Source: a virus
Length of the DNA: 32,860 nt
Direction: 5' to 3' (one strand)
IMG/VR virus record: IMGVR_UViG_3300021960_000298
Span: 1 to 32,860 of that record
Program-made: the position numbers and the translations under genes
Shown here: positions 1 through 6,063 of the stretch, in pieces
Numbering within the stretch: the stretch's first letter is position 1
Layout of the letters: each line of letters begins with the position of its first letter
The notes under the pieces: generated by a model
What the model saw: only the letters and a program-made list of their open reading frames with translations
Database searches by the model: none
What the model was told of the DNA's origin: nothing

Positions 1-855
1 GCCTGCAAAGACGTCTTCTTCACCACCACCTGCTGCCGGTGCTTCGGCTCCAGTATCTGCACCTAAGTCTGCGCCTGCTTCGGCTCCGCCTTCTGCTCCA
101 GGAAACTCTCCGCCTCCTCCTTCAGCACCTCCGAATACATCTTCTCCAGATGCTGCATCATCAAATTGGGAGGTAATAGGACCTGATGCTAGCATATGTC
201 CGATCTTATCTAAGCATTGCTGGTATTCTGATACGTTGTTTAAGAAGTATCTTTTTCCTTCTACAGTAGCTTGAAATCCTTTTCCCATCCATTTTAATTG
301 AATGTCTTGTCCGTTTTTAAACTCTACTTTAAATGTAGATGGTTTTGGTGACATCCAACCTACTTTTTCTACAAACTCCTCAAACTCAGGAGTCATTAAG
401 TGTACTAAAGTCTTTTTTAATGTAGGGAATTTAGCTAAGATGTCGGCTGTTGGATCAGCTTCTTCTGCTGCTTCTACTTCTTCGGAATCAGCAAATTCAG
501 TATCAGGAGTTTCTTCTGGTACTTCCTCAGTCTCCTCTTCGTCGCCTTCAGCTTCTGATAAGTGGCCGGCGTATCCTTTAACTACGTTTCTAGGGTCAGC
601 CATATCTAGACCTTTCTGAAGGAAGTCTACTCTCTTTTGGATCACTCCTTTCATTAGCTGGAGAGTCTCTAGGTCAAACTCGTCTTCAACAGCATCTAGA
701 AACTCTTGAGTTTCCATTTCTGCAAGAAGTGTTCTTAGTTGAGTTTCGTTTAGACTGTAAGCTTCTTCAGGAAGAATAGCATTCATTGAAGCTGTTTCTG
801 CTAACAATTCGTAGTAAGCTTCTTCGATAATATCTTTTAAGTCCTGTTTAGTCAT
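1..855 (-). CDS. Acidic prohead-core-like protein, C-terminus cut by window edge
   Basis: An open frame runs from an ATG at 855 through 285 codons to the window edge without a stop, so the C-terminus is missing. The product is strongly acidic. Residues 1-20 form an amphipathic helix ending L-A-E (18-20), like the N-termini of several neighbours. Residues about 105-135 are rich in Glu and Asp. A more ordered part follows (about 137-235), and the visible end is a Gly/Ala/Glu-rich tail. Composition and the LxE leader suit a scaffold or packaged internal protein, but I do not recognise a named family. It begins just after the stop of the upstream gene, so both are probably co-transcribed. The serine-rich plus-strand frame at 302-619 is only its complement. 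Confidence 0.85.
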   Translation of the reverse strand, partial: MTKQDLKDIIEEAYYELLAETASMNAILPEEAYSLNETQLRTLLAEMETQEFLDAVEDEFDLETLQLMKGVIQKRVDFLQKGLDMADPRNVVKGYAGHLSEAEGDEEETEEVPEETPDTEFADSEEVEAAEEADPTADILAKFPTLKKTLVHLMTPEFEEFVEKVGWMSPKPSTFKVEFKNGQDIQLKWMGKGFQATVEGKRYFLNNVSEYQQCLDKIGHMLASGPITSQFDDAASGEDVFGGAEGGGGEFPGAEGGAEAGADLGADTGAEAPAAGGGEEDVFAG

Positions 856-856
856 C

Positions 857-2062
857 TTATCTTACTCTACAATGATCTTTACCTGTTAAATAAGGCTTTT
901 TACATTCAGTACCTTTAACGTGTGTTCTGCCACATTTACCGCAACAAGTAGCTTTATTCTCAGTCAAAGATTCATCAACCTCGCCTTTATATTCCTGTCC
1001 TGCTCCGATACCGGCTATTATCTTTTCTAGTTCAGCGGATAATGCTTTTTTCTTAGTAGTAAGGTCTTTTAGTATAGGTACTACTGATTTGTCTCCTTCT
1101 TTGTATTTCTTAGCTAGCTCTTTCATTTTAGTAACGGTGGCGTCTAGTTCTGTACGTACTGTCTTTTCGCCTCTCTTTCTAGCTTCTTTCAAGAACTTCT
1201 CGTTGTACTGTCCTAGGTTTATAGTATGTACTTTATCTAGAGAATCTTTAATCTTCATTACAATACCGTCATTCTCGATAACTTTAACTACCCCGTAACC
1301 TCTTAGTTGTAACTCTTTACCAGGTTTAATTTTCTCAAACTCTGCTTTTTTAATCTCGTCTAACGTATCTTCTTTTAGATTTTGTTCTCTTCTTGCTTTT
1401 TCGTCAGCTGCTAATTTTTCTAAACGTTTTTCGAAAGCAGATTTTTCTTTAGGTTCTGCAGTATCGTAGTCTGGTAAGTTAGCGAGTAAAGAGTCAGCCA
1501 TTGTACTTAACTCTTCGTCAGGATTAACATCCTTACCTTTTAATGCTCCAAATTGCCAAGCATCTCTCAAGTATTGAAATACTAAATCTTCTTTAGTACG
1601 TGGTTCGTAATCCTCTGCTAATTCTTCTCCAGAATGTCCATCTACTGCGGCATCGATTTGAGGCTTCATAGTCTCAAACTCTAAATAATGAGTAGCTTTA
1701 GATATGTACTCTCTAGCCATCATTACCTTGTGTTGCCACCAGTTAGGAAAATCTACATGATCTTCCATTTGTTCGTAGTGGTGGAGTAACTTATATAGTT
1801 TAGCAGCGTAATCCGCAGTATCAAAAGCAAACTGTTTTAACATACCGGGTTCGTCGTCTATATGACCTATAGAGATATTCTCTTCTTCCATCGGTGCAAT
1901 CTTTGCACCTTTCTTTTTCATCTCCATTTCTTCTTCAGGAGTTACGACTTGAGCAACAGTCTTACCAGAAGGTCCTGTTACTGTTTTTAACTTTCCTGTG
2001 TTTTCTGCTAGTACTTCTTGAATAGCTTCGGTGATAGTTTTTTTATTAAAAGACATGGCCAT
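857..2062 (-). CDS. Conserved phage protein with LxE leader and C-terminal Cys cluster
   Basis: The product is 401 residues from ATG 2062. An in-frame TTG lies further upstream at 2089, but it falls inside the CTATTTATAA promoter-like motif (2077-2086), so the ATG at 2062 (or 2056) is preferred. Residues 1-20 form a helix ending L-A-E. The next part contains a motif around DEPGMLK and a Trp-rich FPNWWQ segment that I associate with uncharacterised proteins of marine T4-like phages. The middle is charged and probably coiled (about 190-370). The C-terminus carries Cys in a CCGKCGR/ECKKP arrangement that may bind a metal. The function is unknown. The leader suggests a prohead-core or packaged protein, by inference only. 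Confidence 0.85.
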   Translation of the reverse strand: MAMSFNKKTITEAIQEVLAENTGKLKTVTGPSGKTVAQVVTPEEEMEMKKKGAKIAPMEEENISIGHIDDEPGMLKQFAFDTADYAAKLYKLLHHYEQMEDHVDFPNWWQHKVMMAREYISKATHYLEFETMKPQIDAAVDGHSGEELAEDYEPRTKEDLVFQYLRDAWQFGALKGKDVNPDEELSTMADSLLANLPDYDTAEPKEKSAFEKRLEKLAADEKARREQNLKEDTLDEIKKAEFEKIKPGKELQLRGYGVVKVIENDGIVMKIKDSLDKVHTINLGQYNEKFLKEARKRGEKTVRTELDATVTKMKELAKKYKEGDKSVVPILKDLTTKKKALSAELEKIIAGIGAGQEYKGEVDESLTENKATCCGKCGRTHVKGTECKKPYLTGKDHCRVR

Positions 2063-2076
2063 ATTATCTTGTTTCT

Positions 2077-2086
2077 TTATAAATAG
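2077..2086 (-). promoter_or_regulatory. Late-promoter-like motif CTATTTATAA
   Basis: Read on the coding strand this is CTATTTATAA, 14 bases upstream of the ATG at 2062. The same decamer or a one-base variant stands upstream of at least six other minus-strand genes in the window. It is probably the -7-type element of the late promoter class read by the gp55-like sigma factor, by inference. Confidence 0.5.
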
Positions 2087-2089
2087 CAA

Positions 2090-2320
2090 TTAGTCGTGGT
2101 AGTTAATGAATCTACGTAAAGCCTTAGCTTTAGTACTACCTTTATCTTTCATGCTACTGAGTTTCTGTCTTACTTTTGATATCTTGATCTTACCGTCTTC
2201 TCCTTTTAGGCTAGAGTCTTTAGATAAAATTCCTGGGTTCATTGCTTTATGAACATCTTTAGCTTCTTGCATCTCTGCAAGTACCTCTCTTACGATTTCT
2301 GTTAATTTTTCTCTAGTCAT
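2090..2320 (-). CDS. Small basic protein with LxE leader
   Basis: The product is 76 residues. Residues 1-16 form an amphipathic helix ending V-L-A-E (13-16), nearly the same as the leader of the next gene downstream and as an internal segment of the 284-residue protein at 2830-3684. The rest is Lys/Ser-rich and hydrophilic, ending in a basic helix and Asn-Tyr-His-Asp. If cleaved after Glu16 it would leave about 60 basic residues, which resembles T4 internal proteins in size and charge. The family is not recognised. No clear promoter precedes it, although CTATTATA lies about 8 bases upstream. Confidence 0.8.
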   Translation of the reverse strand: MTREKLTEIVREVLAEMQEAKDVHKAMNPGILSKDSSLKGEDGKIKISKVRQKLSSMKDKGSTKAKALRRFINYHD

Positions 2321-2347
2321 AGCTGTATAATAGAAACTACAAAAATA

Positions 2348-2413
2348 TTATATTAGGCCTCCTGGTCTCCCTGACGTAGTTCTTCTTCGGATATTTGAGG
2401 TAGGAAACTTCAT
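2348..2413 (-). CDS. Possible 21-residue basic peptide
   Basis: In the gap between two genes, an ATG at 2413, three bases after the preceding stop, opens 21 codons. They encode a very basic peptide with an Arg-Arg-Arg-Thr-Thr-Ser-Gly-Arg-Pro-Gly-Gly core. Placement directly after a stop is the only support, and the length is too small for coding statistics. It could equally be leader sequence for the 76-residue gene. Confidence 0.25.
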   Translation of the reverse strand: MKFPTSNIRRRTTSGRPGGLI

Positions 2414-2416
2414 CAG

Positions 2417-2833
2417 CTACTTTTCATTTCTTTCTTGCCAGTCGTATGAGATGCTATCTTTCTGAATAGGACCTCCTTTAGCCCAAGTTCTACAAGTTCT
2501 AGCTGAGTGACATTTAAAATGATGCATCCAACAATACCCTAATCTTCCATCTTCATCAGATACCTCACCAGGCATACAGTTTTCCATTCTTGGAGAAATA
2601 TCAAAAGCTACACAGTTGCCACACAGTGACTTCTTAGCTGCTTCTTCAGTAGTATCCCAATGCTTAGCAATATCTTTCCAGTAATCGCCGGGTTCATCTA
2701 CGTTTAATGGACCGTACTTAATGTGATCGGCTTTGATTGAAGCATCTCTATTCTTAGTGTTGATTTCTAAGTCTAAAGTAGCTACCGGACATTCTGTAGC
2801 AGCTTCTAATAAGATGTTGGTTAGCTTTCTCAT
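2417..2833 (-). CDS. Cysteine-rich conserved phage protein
   Basis: The product is 138 residues. The first ten end in L-L-E, a short version of the LxE leader. The remainder is a compact domain with eight cysteines: one at 15, a CGNC pair near 71-74, then Cys in the segments ENCMPG, YCWMHHFKC and RTCRTW. The spacing and accompanying His residues suggest a zinc or iron-sulfur site. I recall similar proteins, unannotated, in marine T4-like phages, where TKNRD and YGPLN segments are also conserved. It overlaps the stop of the upstream 284-residue gene by four bases, so translation is probably coupled. The function is unknown. Confidence 0.85.
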   Translation of the reverse strand: MRKLTNILLEAATECPVATLDLEINTKNRDASIKADHIKYGPLNVDEPGDYWKDIAKHWDTTEEAAKKSLCGNCVAFDISPRMENCMPGEVSDEDGRLGYCWMHHFKCHSARTCRTWAKGGPIQKDSISYDWQERNEK

Positions 2834-3684
2834 TTTTTCTTTTTCTTAGAGCTGTAGTTAGCAACACCTACGTTTCTACATTGACTAATAGCCATTGATT
2901 TGTAGGCTGAGGTTTTCATGCCGTATATGCCGTCTACTTTTTTATGGCAAGCGTCTTTTGGTTTACCGTCTGCTCTATGGGTAGCGGTTGCTTTACCAGG
3001 TTTCTTTTTCTTCTCAGCAAGCACTTCACGAACTAATTGCTCTAATTGCTCAGTAGTTACTTTTCCTTTCTTAGTATTAGTTATTACTTGAGCTCCTTTC
3101 TTACCTGCTGCTTTTGTATTTTTACTTTCTCCTAAATTAGTAGACTGGGTACCGCCTTGAGGTTTGATATAATCAGAAGCGAAAGCTTTTAAACTGTCGA
3201 CTGATTGAAATACCGGTGTTCCTTTTTCTTCTCCAGTTTCTACATCAATTAATGAATATTTAGCTCTATCGGAACCTATCTTAATTAACTTAAAGATAAA
3301 TTCCCCGTATCTTGATTCTAGTTCTTGAGGCCACTGTTCTTTCACTTCTCTAGTTACTTTTGCTTTTTTAGTATTACTTACAAACTGCTTACCTTTCTTG
3401 CCACCTTCCTTTTTCTTTCTAGCTGTAGCTGCTCTTTGTGACTGGGTCATTGAGTTTGCTTTTGCTTGAGGTAGACAGCGATCAGGATTACTCTGCTTTT
3501 TAGATGTACCGCAAGGACCGCCTATTTCACCGGATGATGTGATTCTTACCCACTTCTTTTTAATCCAGTCACGAAGGTTTTCAGCCATGACAGAATCCTC
3601 TTGAAGTATTTCTTCTAGAAGCTCTCTCATGAAAGCGTATGTAGCGCTATCAATGTTCTTCTTGTTGAAAGAATCTTTTGTCAT
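2830..3684 (-). CDS. Lysine-rich protein with duplicated segment and two LxE sites
   Basis: The product is 284 residues and strongly basic. Residues 1-29 form a helix ending I-L-Q-E. It starts SFNKK like the leader of the 857-2062 product, suggesting shared ancestry of the leaders. Residues 36-92 contain WVRI...GGPCGTSK...NPDRCLP and an Ala/Arg/Lys-rich tail, a small family I associate with marine phage proteins (possibly DUF6321; not certain). A segment of about 18 residues is duplicated at 95-112 and 194-211 (pattern GKKGxQ, NTKKxKVT). A second leader-like helix ending V-L-A-E lies at 213-224, followed by a basic tail with two Cys. It looks like two internal-protein units joined. Its start overlaps the cupin gene by 35 bases. 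Confidence 0.85.
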   Translation of the reverse strand: MTKDSFNKKNIDSATYAFMRELLEEILQEDSVMAENLRDWIKKKWVRITSSGEIGGPCGTSKKQSNPDRCLPQAKANSMTQSQRAATARKKKEGGKKGKQFVSNTKKAKVTREVKEQWPQELESRYGEFIFKLIKIGSDRAKYSLIDVETGEEKGTPVFQSVDSLKAFASDYIKPQGGTQSTNLGESKNTKAAGKKGAQVITNTKKGKVTTEQLEQLVREVLAEKKKKPGKATATHRADGKPKDACHKKVDGIYGMKTSAYKSMAISQCRNVGVANYSSKKKKK

Positions 3685-3991
3685 TTAAATCTATCTTTAT
3701 GACTAATTCACCTTCGCCTTTTATGACTCGGTGCCAATCGTGCCTTTCTATAAATAGTAAGTCTCCTACCTCTAGTTCATATGGTAGTTCGTTGTCGTAC
3801 TGAAAGCCCCATCCTTTACCGCATTCTAAGATTGTAATCATCCTATCCTCATCATCCTGGTGCCATTTAAGTTCTTCAGGATCTACGTTGGGAGAGAAGC
3901 TTCTTATTATACAGTCTTTAGTTACTGAGAGGTTGTGGTAAGGTCTACCAGTATCCTCCAAAGCTTGATTTGAGTCCGAGTAAGCTTGCAT
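3650..3991 (-). CDS. Cupin-like small protein
   Basis: The product is 113 residues, matching one cupin barrel. Metal-ligand candidates are His44 and Asp46 (WHQDDEDR), followed by a GWGF turn at about 60-63, a GDLLFIERHDWHRV strand pair (His84, His87), and an acidic/basic tail. In cupins and related Fe(II) oxygenases such residues bind a metal, but the partner ligands are not certain here. It overlaps the upstream gene by 47 bases and the downstream one by 35. A TTG at 3961 would shorten the first overlap. It sits among proteins with LxE leaders but lacks one. The substrate is unknown; it could be a modifying enzyme or a structural cupin. Confidence 0.75.
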   Translation of the reverse strand: MQAYSDSNQALEDTGRPYHNLSVTKDCIIRSFSPNVDPEELKWHQDDEDRMITILECGKGWGFQYDNELPYELEVGDLLFIERHDWHRVIKGEGELVIKIDLNDKRFFQQEEH

Positions 3992-4877
3992 ATCTTGGTA
4001 ATCGGCAAGACCAGTATCCTGCTTTAGTTTTATCTTTTTTAGCCGGGCAGTTGTGGCGGTCTGAGAAGGCTTTTCTTGCTTCTTTGTTATTAATCTTAGC
4101 TGTTAATCCGCCTTTAGCATCTCCAAAGTTAACTACTACAACGTTTCCTTTATCGTTCTTAGTATATACTTTGTACTTCTTAGGGCCTGAGCTTCTCATT
4201 GGTTTGTTGAGCTTAACCTCTTTACCTTTATATTTTGCTTCGCTAATGGTGTCTTCATTCTCTTCTGTGATATCCACTACCCATATATCTGGGTCTGGAT
4301 CTTCTTGAACTAACGAGGCAAGAACGTCAGCACCGGTAATTACTTTGTAATTAACTTGATCTCCTTCCATGTACTTTAGTACTGTTGGCATTTGAACTTC
4401 GTCGGTATCGGAGAATGTTATGTTTGGTTCCGGTAGCTGTCCTAGGAATGTTTTAATATCTGAGTACTTAGTTTTGTATCCTAACCCTCCTGCTGCTTTA
4501 GATTTTCCGGCTATATTTAACCATCTGTCTTCACCCATCTGCATTACCATTGGCTCTTGAGAAGCTGATTTCCAGGATGCTGCTGGTGATGGGATTACAA
4601 CTGCAATTTCGTTTATCATTGGAAAGTCTAAAGGTACTTTCTTACCTTCAAATATTCCGAACTCTCCTACTTCGGTTTCAAATAAAAGCTCCATATCCTC
4701 TAAACATAGTTCAGTAAGGATACCTTTGTTTATTAAATGACGGGCTTGCTTGATAGTAGAGAAGTATGCTTCTGAACCTGGACGGTATACGTTTTCGTAT
4801 AACGGTGTTTTAGTATCAAGATGGTATTTCATACCTTCTGTTAATACTTCTGTTAGTTTGGATTCTGTTAAAAGCAT
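3945..4877 (-). CDS. Prohead-core-type protein with conserved C-terminal phage domain
   Basis: The product is 310 residues. The N-terminus is Leu-rich with three overlapping (L)xE sites within residues 3-14. Residues 20-200 form a mixed domain I do not recognise. From about 215 there is a conserved module (KYKGKEVKLNKP, KKYKVYTKNDKGNV, VNFGDAKGG, DRHNC, GYWSCRLPRY) that I know from many uncharacterised T4-like marine phage proteins. It is preceded here by I-S-E (211-213), a possible prohead-protease site that would release the module. An upstream CTATTTATAA motif lies 11 bases before the ATG. A role in the prohead core or as a packaged protein is inferred from the leader and module only. Confidence 0.85.
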   Translation of the reverse strand: MLLTESKLTEVLTEGMKYHLDTKTPLYENVYRPGSEAYFSTIKQARHLINKGILTELCLEDMELLFETEVGEFGIFEGKKVPLDFPMINEIAVVIPSPAASWKSASQEPMVMQMGEDRWLNIAGKSKAAGGLGYKTKYSDIKTFLGQLPEPNITFSDTDEVQMPTVLKYMEGDQVNYKVITGADVLASLVQEDPDPDIWVVDITEENEDTISEAKYKGKEVKLNKPMRSSGPKKYKVYTKNDKGNVVVVNFGDAKGGLTAKINNKEARKAFSDRHNCPAKKDKTKAGYWSCRLPRYASLLGLKSSFGGYW

Positions 4878-4888
4878 AAAGTATTTCT

Positions 4889-4898
4889 TTATAAATAG
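4889..4898 (-). promoter_or_regulatory. Late-promoter-like motif CTATTTATAA
   Basis: On the coding strand CTATTTATAA ends 11 bases upstream of the ATG at 4877, in the short gap after the upstream stop (4899). It belongs to the same motif family as the sites near 2080, 9250, 22360, 24580 and 28255. Confidence 0.5.
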
Positions 4899-5474
4899 TT
4901 ACTCCATATGCTCCTTGAGGTGCTTGAGGTATTCGTTCATACCTGTGATCATTTCTTGCTTCTGTTTCTGAGTGTTTCCTTTCCAGTCTTCTACATCTCC
5001 TTCTTCGGTAACAAATGTCATTGTTTCATTAACTTGTTCTGTTACCCATTGTTCTAATCCTATAGCCCAAGCTTGCATATTGCCTTGCATCATCTGCTTT
5101 TCGTACTGCTCGTATAATCCAGCTTTACGTAAGTCAGCTTCCATATCAACAGTACAGTTAAAACAGAATCCATGAATCTTGTACATCTTCTTAGATAAGT
5201 GATGTTTCATTGATCCTCCGCATTTGGGGCAAGTCAGAGGTACCTGCATAGATTTTTTAGCTTGATCTAACTTAGTTATATTTTGTTTAACACCGTTTTT
5301 AATCGTCCAGGTTCTACCATCTTCCTCCCAGATGTCACCTTCGCTATGCTTTTCTTTTCTTTTAGAGTAACCGGTTCCGATTGTGGTACGGCTAGTGAAA
5401 TCTTTCTTAACTAAGTTTCTAACTCGATTGACTGCTCTAGAATCAAATTCTTTCTTCAGTTGACTCTCCTTCAT
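4899..5474 (-). CDS. Zinc-ribbon protein, conserved in T4-like phages
   Basis: The product is 191 residues. A four-cysteine zinc ribbon is visible: Cys82 and Cys85 (CPKCGGSM), then Cys104 and Cys107 (FCFNC). Before it, residues 43-75 contain the pattern EGDIWEEDGRTWTIKNG followed by KQNITKLD. After it come Tyr/Glu-rich helices with E-A-D-L-R-K-A-G-L and V-T-E-E-G-D-V-E-D-W. I recall this arrangement from uncharacterised proteins in several marine phage genomes. The N-terminus is basic and lacks a clear LxE leader. It overlaps the HAD gene by 32 bases. Nucleic-acid or protein binding through the ribbon is plausible, but no function is known to me. Confidence 0.85.
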   Translation of the reverse strand: MKESQLKKEFDSRAVNRVRNLVKKDFTSRTTIGTGYSKRKEKHSEGDIWEEDGRTWTIKNGVKQNITKLDQAKKSMQVPLTCPKCGGSMKHHLSKKMYKIHGFCFNCTVDMEADLRKAGLYEQYEKQMMQGNMQAWAIGLEQWVTEQVNETMTFVTEEGDVEDWKGNTQKQKQEMITGMNEYLKHLKEHME

Positions 5475-6063
5475 CTTCTTTATATAACTTTCTTAATCTT
5501 TCTAAAACTGATGAAATATCAGATGCATTCTCTGGGTGATGTATACCGATACCGCCTGCTGCTTCCCAGTTGGAGATGTTATCTCTTCTATCATCTATTA
5601 ATATAGGAATAAATCCTTGAGATATATCCTTTATTGCTATTTCTTGCTTATCTTTTGATCTCTTAAATATAACATCGCTAGAACTTAATCCTAAGTTTTG
5701 ACCTGCCCATTGAGTTTTCCCTTCAGTTGCTGTAGGGTCAAAGTTGCTAAAGTCTCTGTAAGCTCTAGGAGGTGCTGTTAGTAGTTTGGGATCATATTGC
5801 TTGATCGATGCCCATAATTGACGTCCTGATGGAGTCCATGGCATACCTGACCAGAACTTAGCTCCTACTCTTCTGATCATTGCCCAAAAGTAAGGTGCTC
5901 CTTTTTCAGCTTCAATCTCTCTAGGACTTTTGCCGAATAAGTATTCAAAGCGATACTTAAAATCGCATAATACTCCGTCCATATCACAATATAAACGGTA
6001 CTTTTTTAATTCAGGATTCATATCCTCCTTTGTAACTTCAAACAAATCTAATAAACTTTGCAT
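5443..6063 (-). CDS. HAD-superfamily phosphatase, 5'(3')-deoxyribonucleotidase-like
   Basis: The product is 206 residues. HAD motif I is C-D27-M-D29-G-V-L, where Asp27 would be the nucleophile and Asp29 the acid/base. Motif II is probably L-T-A-P (95-98), motif III the Lys around 134-139, and motif IV I-D-D-R-R-D-N (156-162). The length and the DMDGVLCDF signature fit the 5'(3')-deoxyribonucleotidase-like group, with nucleoside monophosphates as the usual substrate, although a nucleic-acid 3'-phosphatase cannot be excluded. About twenty extra residues precede the fold and include L-F-E at 7-9, a weak version of the local LxE leader. The gene abuts the nucleotidyltransferase fusion upstream and overlaps the zinc-ribbon gene downstream. 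Confidence 0.85.
   Translation of the reverse strand: MQSLLDLFEVTKEDMNPELKKYRLYCDMDGVLCDFKYRFEYLFGKSPREIEAEKGAPYFWAMIRRVGAKFWSGMPWTPSGRQLWASIKQYDPKLLTAPPRAYRDFSNFDPTATEGKTQWAGQNLGLSSSDVIFKRSKDKQEIAIKDISQGFIPILIDDRRDNISNWEAAGGIGIHHPENASDISSVLERLRKLYKEDEGESTEERI

Noticed and set aside
302-619. Plus-strand ORF, serine-rich, 105 residues
   Set aside because: It is the complement of the acidic gene at 1-855; its Ser-rich composition is the mirror of Glu codons and it has no promoter or start context.
3748-3757. CTATTTATAG inside the cupin gene
   Set aside because: It encodes part of the conserved L-L-F-I-E-R strand and is 64 bases from the next start, much further than the other motif copies.
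3650-3991. Frameshift between the 310-residue protein and the cupin gene
   Set aside because: Both ends look natural; the first ends at a complete conserved module and the cupin is a full-length single barrel, so overlap is simpler than a broken gene.
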